64,000 nucleotides of DNA from positions 1,178,001 to 1,242,000 of the forward strand of contig NW_008805068.1 in assembly GCF_000004825.1 (NCBI RefSeq), in the 5' to 3' direction. Position 1 is the first letter of the stretch; every line of letters begins with the position of its first letter. The position numbers and the translations under genes were made by a program. Source of the stretch: Heterostelium album PN500 (taxonomy: Eukaryota; Evosea; Eumycetozoa; Acytosteliales; Acytosteliaceae). This document shows, piece after piece, positions 48,030 through 59,000 of the stretch. A model generated the notes under the pieces. The model was not told where the DNA came from and ran no database searches. It saw nothing but the letters and a program-made list of their open reading frames with translations.

Positions 48030-48444
48030 CCAACTAACTACATATAACGAAAACGAAAAACACACCAAAATCTTTTCTTTTATTAATTACCTACCTAATT
48101 TTAAATCATTATAAACTAACAAAAGTAATCAAAATATATGCAGATATTAATAAAAGTAATTATAATTAATCAGACATCATCATTATAACATCATGAAATT
48201 TAAAATATTGGAAATGGGAAATTTCAAATCATAATCATCATGTTTTTCCTTTTCAAGAGGTCGTAAGTGGTGTGAAATGAAATTCAGTTTTTTTTTATTA
48301 AATTAATGTTATAAATTATCTGTCTAAAAAAGAAGAAGAATAAAATAAAATATAAATTTAGAAAGCTAGATTAATTACTCTATTAATAATTAATTCATCA
48401 AATAACTATTTACTTCTTTAAAAACAAAAAAGTTTTAAATAAAT
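48030..48444. other. Gap between the HTTM gene and the glutathione transferase gene
   Basis: This 415-bp AT-rich spacer has no gene or notable repeat. The last 100 bp before the transferase start are A-rich. Confidence 0.6.
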
Positions 48445-49204
48445 ATGTCAAAGATTATTATGTATGGTGACTTGATGAGTCAACCTTGTAGAGCAGTAGC
48501 CTGGGTAATGATTTATGGTAACATTCCATATGAATTGAAATTACTTCAAGTATTAAAAGGTGAAACAAGAACAGATGAATATAAAAAGATGTAAGTATAT
48601 AGAGATTATGTTGTTTTTTTTATTAAACAAAACAAAAGAAAACAAGTTTTTATTAACTATGTACATTTTACTTAAATATATTCACTCACCTAGTAATCCA
48701 TTTGGAAAGATACCAACTTTAAAAGTTGATGATGATGTAATTTTAGAATCACATGCTCAAATGAGATATTTGGCACAAAAGTACAAGTTGGATAGCTTGT
48801 ATCCCACTGATTTGATAAAGAGAGCATCAGTTGATAGCTATCTAGATTGGCATCATCTTAACTTTAGAAAACCATGTTTCACCTATTTCGTGAGTAAGTT
48901 TATGTTGCCAAAGTTCAACGTCGCTACAGACCCATTGAAAGTAGAAGCCGAAGCAAAAGAAGTAGCAAAAGCATTGCATCTCTTTGAAAAGTACTGGTTA
49001 GTCGAAGGTAAACAACCATTCATCAACGGTACCGACATGTCACTCGCAGACATCTCTGCCTACTGTGAACTAGTACAACTGCTTCTCCTGAGCTACGATC
49101 TCTCTCCATACAAACACATTGCAACCTGGATGAAGAGAATGGAGCAGCAAAAAGGTTATGAAGAATCACATAAAATACATAAATTAGCTGTATCAAAGTT
49201 GTAA
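48445..49204 (+). CDS. Glutathione S-transferase, theta-like, 2 exons
   Basis: Exons 48445-48590 and 48694-49204 join through a GTAAGT...CTAG intron in phase 2 to give 218 residues, the usual length of theta and related GSTs. The N-terminal thioredoxin-like domain has the theta-type active-site segment DLMSQPCRAV, in which the Ser is the expected catalytic residue. NPFGKIPTLKVDDD (cis-Pro) and LESHAQMRYLA (the glutathione-binding ES) follow. The C-terminal helical domain includes FINGTDMSLADISAYCELVQ, the N-capping box of helix alpha6. It would conjugate glutathione to electrophiles in the cytosol. Its stop codon is only 26 bp from the stop of the convergent DUF202 gene, so their 3' UTRs probably overlap. 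Confidence 0.93.
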
Positions 49205-49230
49205 TTAAAAAAATAACATAAACATAAACA

Positions 49231-50148
49231 TCAAATAAAATTGTATAACTTAACTTTCTTTTTTTTTTCTTTTATTAATCTATTATCATTGTTATTGTTA
49301 TTGTTATTGTTATTGTTATTGTTATGATTTGTAATGTTTAATTCATTTGTTGTTGTTGTTGATGTTGTTGTTGTTGGAAATATACAATTACAATTGATTG
49401 CGCTACTTGAATGATTGGCTAGTACTATTACGAGTGCGGTGATTGCAGCGGCAAGACAGAGAATGATAAAGAGAACCGTTCCGAAACGATTGGGTGAAAA
49501 GTTACCTCTGAGTAGCTGTCGATACACTTGGAAGTATCGGATTGGACTGTAGAGCAGAAAGAGTGAACCCAGTGCTACAAAGATAATGCCACCGGCTCGC
49601 GATGTTCCTATCTTTGCCAGTGCGACACCCAGTGCAATACAAGAGAGTCCAGTACGTAGCCATGCGAGGAACGTTCTCTCATTGGCCAGATGATCACGTG
49701 CAACCGAACCTTTGTTCTCGAGTATCTTTGTAAAGAGTACACGTCTGACGTGATCCTTTGATTTACTGACATCACCAGATGTCGCAATCTGTTGATTCAT
49801 TTCATGTCTTGATTTATTTGGTTTACCACCACCGCCGCCGCCGGCAGAGGAACTCAAATGAGAAGATCTCAATGGTGATTGATTGATTCGTTGTGATGTC
49901 GGTAACTCCAAATTCGATAAGGAATTGGACAATGATCTCGATTGATTTCTTTTCTTTGTTATATTTGATGTACTATTTGTTAGAGTTGTTCTTTCATTAT
50001 CTTCATTATTATTATTATTGTTATTGTTATTTTCTAAATTATTATTATTGTTATTATTATTTTCAATATTATTATTATTATTATTATTATTATTGTTATC
50101 TATATTTGTGTTACTAATACTATTATTATTAATATTATTATTTTCCAT
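49231..50148 (-). CDS. DUF202-family membrane protein
   Basis: This 305-residue single-exon protein has a long Asn-rich head and Ser-rich linker (residues 1-115). A DUF202 domain follows at about 130-240. The family signature ARDHLANERTFLAWLRTGLS starts it, continuing into the first membrane segment CIALGVALAKI. Two further segments follow: IIFVALGSLFLLYSPIRYF and TVLFIILCLAAAITALVIVL. The family (bacterial YidH and eukaryotic relatives, including the membrane part of fungal vacuolar VTC proteins) is poorly understood. There is no SPX or polyphosphate polymerase domain here, so it is a stand-alone form. The C-terminus is Thr/Asn-rich and ends in a basic KEKKKKVKLYNFI tail. It is divergent from RACK1. 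Confidence 0.87.
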   Translation of the reverse strand: MENNNINNNSISNTNIDNNNNNNNNNNIENNNNNNNNLENNNNNNNNNEDNERTTLTNSTSNITKKRNQSRSLSNSLSNLELPTSQRINQSPLRSSHLSSSAGGGGGGKPNKSRHEMNQQIATSGDVSKSKDHVRRVLFTKILENKGSVARDHLANERTFLAWLRTGLSCIALGVALAKIGTSRAGGIIFVALGSLFLLYSPIRYFQVYRQLLRGNFSPNRFGTVLFIILCLAAAITALVIVLANHSSSAINCNCIFPTTTTSTTTTNELNITNHNNNNNNNNNNNNDNRLIKEKKKKVKLYNFI

Positions 50149-51097
50149 TTATATAATATTACAATTAAATTATACTATTTAAATAAAATCTTCATTATAG
50201 ATGTAAAATATGTATATGTAAATAAATATCATTTAAATTTAGTTATTAAAGTGTAATATTCTAATAAATTACTTTAATTCATCATCATTATTATTAATAA
50301 TAACTAAATAATATTATTAAAATTGGTAGACTAGGTGGGTTAATATTAATTTATTATTATTTGATTAATTTTTAACACGAATATTCATCTTTCGTAATAT
50401 CAATTACTAAGAAGATTTGGACAATAAACTTAGTCTGCTAGTTATAAATTTCATTACATTTGGTAAGTAATTAGATTCTTCTTTTAATTGTGATTTGATC
50501 AATCATTGTCATATGACCAGCTTTTTACTTTTCAAAAACATTATTATTATCATCCAATCGCAATATTAAATAACAAATATTGAAAATTTTTTTAATTTGA
50601 TTGAACTTATTAATTATTAATTTGTTATATTGTTTGAGATTAATTCGAAAAAAAGGATATTTGTTTGGGTAATAGTATTATTAATATTCAGAGTAAAAAA
50701 ATATATTATATGTTCTATGATTATTTTTTTATTATTTTTTTTTTATAATCAATATTAAATTTTTAACAAGAGATATAAACTTTTTGAAAGTGTAAATGAT
50801 TACAATGAAAAACAAATAAGCAAGAATACTAAAAAATCATATACCTGACAAAAAAGAGTAACGTTGGCCAAATGGTAATTTTTTTCTAGTTTTTTTTTTT
50901 TTTGAGCTTTGTAATTTTTTTTTTTTTTTTTTGGTTCTGTACTTTGAGACGAATCAATTTTTCAATCATTGTTTTCACTTGTTAGAGATAATTCGATAAT
51001 GTAGGTATTTTTTTTTATTTTTAAAAAGTTTATCATCAAAATAATTATTTAATATTAATTATTCTCATTTATATAAATCAATCATTAACACAGTAAA
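50149..51097. other. Divergent promoter region between the DUF202 gene and RACK1
   Basis: These 949 bp contain no gene. T tracts at 50890-50932 flank a short GAGCTTTGTAA patch about 150-200 bp before RACK1. T-rich tracts of this kind are common in dictyostelid promoters of highly expressed genes. Confidence 0.5.
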
Positions 51098-52069
51098 ATG
51101 GAACAACAAATCCCAGTTGCTAAATACGAACTCCGTGGTGAGTTGAAAGGACACAACGGTCCAGTCACCTCAATTGCTTTGTCAGCTGACAACCCCGACA
51201 TTATTTTGTCATCCTCCCGTGACAAGTCTGTCATGGTCTGGAAGCTTACTCGTGAGCAAGACACCTACGGTGTTCCATTGAGATCCCTCCGTGGTCACTC
51301 TCACTTTGTCCAAGACGTTGTCATCTCCCACGACGGTCAATTCGCTTTGTCTGGTTCATGGGATAAGACTCTCCGTCTCTGGGATATCAACTCTGGTGTC
51401 ACCACCCGTCGTTTCGCCGGTCACACCAAGGACGTCCTCTCTGTTGCCTTCTCATTCGATCACCGTCAAATCATCTCTGGTTCATGTGACAAGAGCATCC
51501 GTGTCTGGAACACCATCGGTGAGTGCAAGTACGTCTTGTCTGAGGACGGTCACACTGAGTGGGTCTCATGTGTTCGTTTCTCACCAAACACTCCAACCAT
51601 CGTCTCTGGTGGATGGGATAACAAGGTCAAGGTCTGGGATATCAAGACCTTCAAGTGCACCAAGACTCTCGAGGGACACACTGGTTACATCAACTCTGTC
51701 ACCATCTCTCCAGACGGTTCATTGTGTGCCTCTGGTGGTAAGGACCAATCTGCCTGTCTCTGGGAACTCCAAACCGGAAAGGCCTTGTACAAGCTCGAAG
51801 CCCGTAACACCATCAACGCTTTGGCTTTCTCACCAAACAAGTATTGGTTATGTGCCGCCACTGACGACAAGATCTTGATCTGGGATCTCCTCACCAAGTC
51901 TGTCTTGTTGGAGATTGTTCTCCCACGTCCACCAGTCAACCCAGACTCAAAGAGACGTCGTGAAATTCGTTTGCCAGCATGCATTTCTTTGTGCTGGGCC
52001 CCAGACGGAACCACTTTGTACGCCGGTTACACTGACAACATCATCCGTGTCTTCTCCATCTCCTCATAA
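51098..52069 (+). CDS. gpbB: RACK1, ribosome-associated G-beta-like protein
   Basis: The 323-residue, single-exon protein has seven WD40 repeats over its whole length. Examples are [64 protein letters not shown] and [13 protein letters not shown]. It is a core 40S ribosomal protein near the mRNA exit channel and a scaffold for kinases. Family hallmarks are [12 protein letters not shown], the blade-6/7 sequence [20 protein letters not shown] and a short C-terminus RVFSISS. Codon use is strongly biased to GGT, CGT, GTC and ATC, as expected for a very highly expressed gene. Its last 60 bases and the following 155 bp are repeated in inverted orientation at 54693-54907. D. discoideum calls the orthologue gpbB. 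Confidence 0.97.
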   Translation: MEQQIPVAKYELRGELKGHNGPVTSIALSADNPDIILSSSRDKSVMVWKLTREQDTYGVPLRSLRGHSHFVQDVVISHDGQFALSGSWDKTLRLWDINSGVTTRRFAGHTKDVLSVAFSFDHRQIISGSCDKSIRVWNTIGECKYVLSEDGHTEWVSCVRFSPNTPTIVSGGWDNKVKVWDIKTFKCTKTLEGHTGYINSVTISPDGSLCASGGKDQSACLWELQTGKALYKLEARNTINALAFSPNKYWLCAATDDKILIWDLLTKSVLLEIVLPRPPVNPDSKRRREIRLPACISLCWAPDGTTLYAGYTDNIIRVFSISS

Positions 52070-52224
52070 ATTTGAAAAAAAACTCATTTTCACCCCCCTG
52101 TGTGAAAAAAATAAAATTTTCAAAATTATTTTTGATGAACATCAATTTTTTTATTTTCTATTTTTTAATGACTATTTTTTAATTTAAATACTTTAAACAA
52201 ATATTATAAATGTAAAACGAACTT
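52010..52224 (+). repeat. Left arm of the 215-bp inverted duplication (RACK1 3' end)
   Basis: It covers the last 20 codons of RACK1 and 155 bp of 3' flank. Reading both strands by eye, it is identical to 54693-54907 with no gap; the arms are separated by 2,468 bp. Confidence 0.92.
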
Positions 52225-52895
52225 AATAAACAAATATGATTAGTTACACGATGATCACCAAAGTGATAGAGAAAAAAAAAAAAAATTAAATCCACTACTT
52301 TTCCACTTGGGAAAATAATGTATAGAGTTACTTTAGTGAATTAGTTACATGATTGTTTGTGATTTTAACAATAGTCTTTGGTGTGGGTGATGCTTTTATT
52401 ACCTTTAATATCAATTTGCCAACAACTAAAATAACTATCACCAACATCATCTAACAAACAACTGACTTTGTTGGCTTTTTTTAGCTCTAAAACTTTTAAA
52501 TATATGAAATTTTTTTAAATTCAACCAGTTAAGTTATATTAAATTAGTTATATTATTTGTAAAATTAGAAAATTGTATAATTTTATTTTAAGGTAAAAAA
52601 AAAATTGTTGTACAAACAAAAAATAAATAATATCCATCTTGAGTTTGACACTTGTCTAGAGCCTATTTTAAAAACCCAATTATTACTTTTTATTTTTTTA
52701 ATTATCATTGATCATTGATAAATATTTTGGTTTTCAAAATCATTTCATTCTATATTAAATATTTGATCTTTTTTTTATCTGAAAAACATATAATAATATT
52801 ATTATCATTTTTAAATCTTTATTATTAATTTATTTTCTTTAATCTTTTTCAATCATTATATAGTATATTAAATCTATAGTTATCATTTTATCATT
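52225..52895. other. Spacer downstream of RACK1
   Basis: AT-rich with no supported gene. It lies inside the interval bracketed by the inverted duplication. Confidence 0.55.
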
Positions 52896-53398
52896 TCTGA
52901 AAATGAATACTACCCTCTAACTACAAGTTCAAAGAAGCTGTTATTGAAAAGTATTTGACTGAACATTTAACTCTATCTTCCAAACTTTAGGTATATTTTT
53001 TTGTTTGATATTAAATTAATAAATGCTAAATAAATATTCAAAAAATAGATAGGTAAGAATATTGTTAAATATGTACAAAAGTAAAAGTTGAAAGAAATCA
53101 GTCTAAAGAGATTTGCGAGAAATCTATCACACCTTAATTTCATTTGTAAATGTGGTAGCACATTTTTACTTGAAAAGGATTTAATTTCAAGTAAAAATGT
53201 GCTACCACATTTGGATCCAGCCAACATATTTGCAGAGAGTAGAGTAGAGTTGTAGAATCTGGTAGATACTGATCTCATTTATTCATCATATGAACTCACT
53301 CAATCTAGATCTCCAGTAGATTTCATTTTGAAATGTGGTCACCATTTTGTTATTCAAGAAAAACTAAAGACGCTTCATCAACACTATCTAAAGCAATA
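52896..53398 (+). pseudogene. Degenerate coding relic with repeated KCG motif
   Basis: Pieces of coding-like sequence occur in shifting frames on the plus strand. ISENEYYP near 52900 leads, after a frame change, into YKFKEAVIEKYLTEHL. After a possible intron (GTATAT at 52989) comes LKEISLKRFARNLSHLNF, then ICKCGSTFLLEKDL, and after an in-frame stop ILKCGHHFVIQEKL with a tail ending HYLKQ. The two KCG segments resemble each other, suggesting an internal repeat. I do not recognise the family. Frame breaks and the stop favour a pseudogene. It contains the perfect hairpin at 53148-53212. Confidence 0.35.
53148..53212. repeat. Perfect hairpin, 28-bp arms and 9-base loop
   Basis: Positions 53148-53175 and 53185-53212 are exact reverse complements (AAATGTGGTAGCACATTTTT...), separated by AGGATTTAA. 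A perfect 28-bp stem is unlikely by chance and stands out from simple AT palindromes because it contains GTGGTAGCAC. It lies within the degenerate coding relic. Confidence 0.9.
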
Positions 53399-53633
53399 AA
53401 CAAATAAATATAAAGTATTTTTACTAGGTAGTTTTTATTTTATTTATTTTACTTTTTGAATTATAAAGTTTGAAAAGTTGATTTTAACTTTTATCCATAT
53501 CACATATTATTCTTATATAGAATGTAATAAATAAATTTAAAAAAAGACCTAGATTATAACATATAAAGATTTTCTTTGTATTTTTATTGATGTTGATAAT
53601 GTTTTTTGTTTCAATATTTTTGTTGTGTTATCA

Positions 53634-54134
53634 TTACATTTGTTTGTTTATCTTTTGATCAACTTTGTCTTTCTTTGGTCGAACACTAGATTTTACCATG
53701 TTTGCAATAATATCAAAAACCTCGATTGCAGATCTAGCTTTGAAGGTTTTATTATTGAAACGTACACTATTGGTTTTTTGGTTGTTATCGATGTAACTAT
53801 TAAAACAAATTGATGTGAAATCAGCTTTACAAAAAAGAAAATCAAAAGTAAGTAAATATTTTTTAAAAGAGTTTAATTTTATCTCAAATACAAACTATAA
53901 TGAATGTGATCTCTTATCTTTTTACTATGGTTCTTGGCTAAAGGTGTATTGGTATAAACATCAATAGGTTTACCACGACGAATTTGGTCCAAAGTAAATC
54001 TGCTAACATCGAATGTTTGATACATTTCAACTCTTAATCCTTTGGTGACCATTTTGTTATGGTATATTTCATCTTTGGTCAACTTTACATTAGAAAAATA
54101 GCTTAGCAATTACTCTAATAAAATTCATTGACAT
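53634..54134 (-). CDS. Small tandem paralogue A, unknown family, 2 exons, probable 1-base frame break
   Basis: Exon 1 (54134-53896) and exon 2 (53824-53634) join in phase 1 through a GTTTGT...AAAG intron. The start ATG (MSMNFIRV) aligns with the start of paralogue B at 55696. The frame breaks at a T5 run (plus-strand A run 54094-54098): removing one base gives continuity into SNVKLTKDEIYHNKMVTKG. Without it the protein could start at the later Met in HNKMVTKG. The shared core is YHNKMVTKG-R-E-Y---FDVS-F--DQI. Exon 2 continues TDFTSICFNSYID and ends with a basic KKDKVDQKINKQM tail. No known domain. The N-terminus (basic, no acidic residue) could be a mitochondrial targeting sequence. The product is about 143 residues if repaired. 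Confidence 0.6.
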
Positions 54135-54347
54135 ATTTATATGTTTGAATATGATAAGATAAATAATTATTAAAGATGTTCAAAAGAATGATTAATGTTG
54201 ATTTTTAAACGTTTAGTTTATAGTTTGATCTCCTCGTAGTATTTAGTTTTCATGATTTTAAGAATGACAAATGTTATTATTACATTTGATTTTAAGTTGA
54301 AAATAATAAAAATAATAATTAAAATAAAAGATAAGCATTGATTGACA
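54131..54347. repeat. Upstream duplicated block of paralogue A
   Basis: About 217 bp just upstream of paralogue A's start is nearly identical to 55693-55891 upstream of paralogue B. Shared stretches include GATCTCCTCGTAGTATTTAG and GATAAGCATTGATTGACA. An insertion of roughly 18 bp near 54212-54232 is the main difference. It probably carries the promoter of both genes. Confidence 0.85.
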
Positions 54348-54692
54348 TCTATTGATTGACATCCGATTGTTTTGATCACTTCAACAAAAAAATAAAAATA
54401 AATTGTTTTTACAATTTTTTAGAATAAGAATGAATCTTGGTAGCGTAGAAACAAAATGATTACTAATAAAGTTTCAAAGATAATGATGTTATCATCAAAG
54501 TCAATATTCAAATACTAAAGACTTCATAATCAGTTACAGATATTCAAAAATATTTTTTTATAAATATTACAACCATCAGATAATCATGAATATTGTAGAT
54601 TTGAATAACTATTTGCAACATTAAACGTGAATCAAGTCACTATTGTTTTCAACATCATTTAGTTTAATTATTCAGCGAACATTTAGATTAAC

Positions 54693-54907
54693 AAGTTCGT
54701 TTTACATTTATAATATTTGTTTAAAGTATTTAAATTAAAAAATAGTCATTAAAAAATAGAAAATAAAAAAATTGATGTTCATCAAAAATAATTTTGAAAA
54801 TTTTATTTTTTTCACACAGGGGGGTGAAAATGAGTTTTTTTTCAAATTTATGAGGAGATGGAGAAGACACGGATGATGTTGTCAGTGTAACCGGCGTACA
54901 AAGTGGT
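54693..54907 (-). pseudogene. Inverted fragment of the RACK1 3' end (right arm of duplication)
   Basis: This 215-bp copy contains the last 20 RACK1 codons, the stop and 155 bp of 3' flank, identical to 52010-52224. Beyond 54907 similarity to RACK1 stops, so it is a truncated, promoterless fragment. It lies between the two tandem paralogues. Confidence 0.9.
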
Positions 54908-55230
54908 ACGGTCGGAGCCAAGAATGAAGCTTTCTCAAATTCCTCATGAGCTGGATTCCAAATAATATCTACTAATTTTCTTTATTGTCCAATAGAAAAT
55001 AAACAAGACTTATACAAGTAGATATAATAGAATGTGATATACCTTTTAAGTTATATAACTATTTTCAAAAGTTCATTAAAATAATAATTTGGATATAGTT
55101 TAAATATAATTTATAAAAATATGAAAATTTAATATACTAGTTAGGTATTACTTATTTAATATTTCTTTATTTTAAACAAAAATTTATTACATTGTATGAT
55201 TTGTTTTTGAGAAGCTTCTTCATAGGAGAT
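54908..55230. other. Spacer between the RACK1 fragment and paralogue B
   Basis: Mostly AT-rich. A short, less AT-rich patch at 54908-54972 reads on the minus strand as DIIWNPAHEEFEKASFLAP, which looks like a scrap of coding sequence of unknown origin joined to the RACK1 fragment. Confidence 0.45.
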
Positions 55231-55696
55231 TTACTTTGCTTTGATAAAGTTTGATACACTATCAAAATCTTTAAGAGTAGATTTTTTCCAAAAGAATTTA
55301 ATATCACCTTGAGCATTCATTACAAATAAACGATTTGATTCTCCATTCTTATCTTTATAGATTCCATAAGCACATATGTCAAAATTGTCCTCTTAAAAAA
55401 TATATAGTTAGAAAATTTCTAAATGGGAAATAAATTTAATAATACAAACCAATCATAATGTTCTTTTTTATAGTGGTGAATTGGAGGGATTTCATGTTTA
55501 ACTCTTTACTGATATAAACATCAGTACGAAAACCTTGACCAATCTGATCAAAGATAAAACTACTAACATCGAATGGTCGATATATTTCAGCTCTAAATCC
55601 TTTGGTAACCATTTTATTATGATATCTTTCAAATCTTGCCGCCTTAAAGGAAATTGCTCTAACATGTTTAATAGATACTCGAATGAAATTTGACAT
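55231..55696 (-). CDS. Small tandem paralogue B, unknown family, 2 exons
   Basis: Exon 1 (55696-55450) and exon 2 (55391-55231) join in phase 1 through a GTTTGT...TAAG intron to give an intact 135-residue protein. The N-terminus (MSNFIRVSIKHVRAISFKA) is basic and amphipathic, like a mitochondrial presequence. The core YHNKMVTKGFRAEIYRPFDV is shared with paralogue A. The second exon reads EDNFDICAYGIYKDKNGESN, then RLFVMNAQGDIKFFWKKS, and ends NFIKAK. No domain is recognisable. The beta-strand-like pattern NRLFVMNAQGDIKFFWK could form a small sandwich. The intron position and phase are the same as in A, confirming common origin. Protein identity to A is only moderate, whereas the upstream 200 bp are nearly identical. 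Confidence 0.75.
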
Positions 55697-55891
55697 ATTT
55701 ATTTGTTTGAATATGATAAGATATATAATTATTAAAGATGTTCAAAAGAATGATTAATGTTGATTTATAGATCTCCTCGTAGTATTTAGTTTTCATGATT
55801 TTAAGAATGACAAATGTTAATTATTACTTTTGATTTTAAGTTGAAAATAATAAAATAATAATTAAAATAAATGATAAGCATTGATTGACAC
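55693..55891. repeat. Upstream duplicated block of paralogue B
   Basis: Partner of 54131-54347. Conservation begins at the start codon and ends after GATTGACA. Confidence 0.85.
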
Positions 55892-56000
55892 CTCAAAAAA
55901 TAAAAATAAATTAAAATATTGTTTTGAGCAACAATTTTTTGGGATTAAGAAAAATGAGACTGATTCTACCGATTAGGTATGGTATATTGTGTTTGTTTTG

Positions 56001-59000
56001 CTAATCATCACCGAATAACATCTTTAATTCTTCAATTCTTATCTGTTTCTTCATTTGCAAAGTATCTTGTGCGAGATTCTTCTTATTCTGTTGAAGTTTC
56101 AAAATCCTTTCTTCGATTGAATCCTGGATGGAAGTAAAAAACAAATGTATATCAAATATTAGTATGATGATGTAATGATTTCGTTACTATTCAATGTAAT
56201 TTACCTTTATAACAAATCTCGTAACAAAAACATTCTTGTTTTGACCTATACGATAGACTCTGTCGATGGCTTGCTCCTCAGTGGCTGGATTCCACCATGG
56301 ATCTAGAAGGAAGACGTGAGAGGCAACCACTAAGTTTAGACCAAGTCCACCGGCCTTCATTGATATCAAGAACACCTTGATGTTTGGTTCCTCTTTGAAT
56401 CTACGGATCGATATCTCACGTTGTTTCTGAGGAACTTTTCCATCGAGTCGCACAAACGCAATGCCTTTCTTCTGCAGCGGAATCTCAATGAGATCGAGCA
56501 TCGATGTCCACTGTGAGAATATAAGTGATTTCGAATCGGGTTCATTTTCCATGACCTTATCCAACTCTTGCATCAACGCATCTATCTTTGTACTACTCTT
56601 CCAGTTGTCGACTGTCAGTTTACTATTCTGTTGTTGAGATGCTTGTGTTGTTGCTGTTGTTGAAGTAATGGTTGGTGATTTACTGAAACATACTGATTTC
56701 AATTGTGATTTAAGTAATTCTGATTTACATGTTGGACATTTGAATATTATCTCATTTGGTGAGTTGGGGTTGGAAGTGATCGAACATGAAGGAATTGGGA
56801 CACTGTTGCTTGATGTTGAAATGGGTGATGCAATATAGGGTGACGATGGAAGTTGTGGTGAATTGACTGGACTGATTGCAACACAGTTGGACGATACATT
56901 CAATGGGTTCTGTTGTCTTGGTGAGGTATAAGTTGGAACACCATTCAACGATAGATTCAATCCAAAGTTGGGTGAGGTCGGTGTAAGTTGTTTGTTGGTG
57001 GCCAAAGGTAGTTGGAATGAAGGTGATAATTTAGATTGTTGTGACCCATCTATATCATCAACATTATTTTTACTATCATTTCCATTATTACTAATACCAT
57101 TTGCAATAACATTAATATTATTACTATTGTTATTATTATTATTATTATTATCATCTTGTGAAATATATTTCATGATACAATCTTTACAGAATAAATGACC
57201 ACAGGTTGTAAGATATGGATTATCTAATGTCTCCATACATAGGATACACTCTTGATCTTCTATCTCTTTGCCAAGAATCTTCTTTAATCGTTGGCCAAGT
57301 ACGTTTGGAGTGATCTGAGGATCGTTGGACTTGATGGATTCTAGTAGTTTGTTGAGTTCTTCAGATACATCTTGTTCTTCGAATGAAAAAAGTTTGTCCT
57401 TGAGGATATTTCTTACGAGATAGGGATGGTCGCATATCTGTCTAAGTCTTAGAAGCAACTCCAAGATGTGTGCATAGTTTTTCAACAGAGTACCACTCTG
57501 AAAAAAGTTGATAAACTTTTTCTTGGAAGCATTCCACAACTCTTGGTAAATTTCCAATTCATCCTCATTGAAAGGATCACGTCTAATTACAATGGACTTG
57601 TCTGGTAAATCTAAAATCGGGGTATTATTCATCTTTTGATCTTTAACTCTTCTCAATAATATCTTTGATAATAATATCTAAAGAAATATTTAAAAGTTAG
57701 TTTACTGTCTTTTACAAAAATGTTACGTAATCTAAACTATTACTACTTACTCTTAATCTTGAAAAACCTTTCTCATCTCTATTCTTACTTGGTTTGATAA
57801 TGTATTGATTCCACCAGTAAAAGTTAGAGTATGGTTCAACACGAAGGAAGTGGAGCAGTGAGAACAGATCGTCCAGTTTATTTTGTATGGGTGTACCAGT
57901 GACACACCAACGGATTTGAGAGTCGAGTGCACAAGCAGCCTTGGTCGTACGTGTAAGTCTCTCTTTGATGGTGTGTGCCTCGTCTAGTACCACTCTAAAC
58001 CAATGAACTGCCAAAAGTCCACCGTTGCTATCGTTCTTCTTGGATCCACGCTTACGCTTCTTGGCCAACACTGAATTGGATGAGAGCGATGAGGTGGAGC
58101 TAGACAGTGATTGTGTCGAAGGTGAAACCAACGGTTGGAATGAGCTATTTACAAATAGATTACTGCTCTTACTGAGTGAATCGCCACTGTGCTGATCGGA
58201 ATCCGCACCGTTTCCACCGTCTTTCTCATCGGGATACTCGGCAGACAATGTTGTATAGGTAGAGAGAACCACATCGAAAGAAGACAGGAAGTTGATATCA
58301 CGATTTCTACCTGGTCCATGATAGATATATACATTCAAACTTGGCTCTGTGTGATTCACCAATTCATTATACCATTGTTGTAATACTGAAACAGGACATA
58401 TAATTAATGTTGTCTTTGATTGTTGAGATGAATTATTATTGTTACCATTGTTGTTGTTGTTATCATTCATTAAAAGTGGTGGACTACTATTATTACTATT
58501 ACTATTATTATTATTATTATTATCATTGTTGTCATTGTTATATTTGTTGGCCAATATAATTGATAGAATTTCAATGGTTTTACCCATTCCCATGTCATCA
58601 CAGAGCAGTCCACCCTTGATGAATTCGAGTTGTTCACTGCTGAGACCGGTCGCATCCAGTTCGTTCAGTGAGAGGTGCTCGTTTGGACTGGAGTGTTCAC
58701 GCTGATACATCCAGTGTAATGCTTGTCGTTGGTAGTTTCTCAGTGACAGTTTCAATCCTTTGGGCGAATCCATCTCGTCGACACAGGTGTTGGTGTAGAA
58801 ATCCTCAATCTTTTGTTTGAAAATCGACTCCATCGACTTGCCGAGAACATCGGAGCTGCTTGATCGCAGTGAATTTGGATTGAGATTACGAGAACTCGAC
58901 AGAAAATCAAGACTGATATTGAGTGACGACGATGAGTTGTTGAGATAGTTGGGGAGGTCACCCGTACTACTGGAAAAGTTGGTGGCACCAGCGGTGTGAA

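Noticed and set aside
52973-53278. Minus-strand 101-codon ORF across the hairpin
   Set aside because: Its tail is AT-spacer translation; the plus-strand fragments look more coding-like.
54730-54921. Minus-strand 63-codon ORF in the RACK1 fragment
   Set aside because: It reads RACK1 3' sequence in the wrong frame and then the 3' flank.
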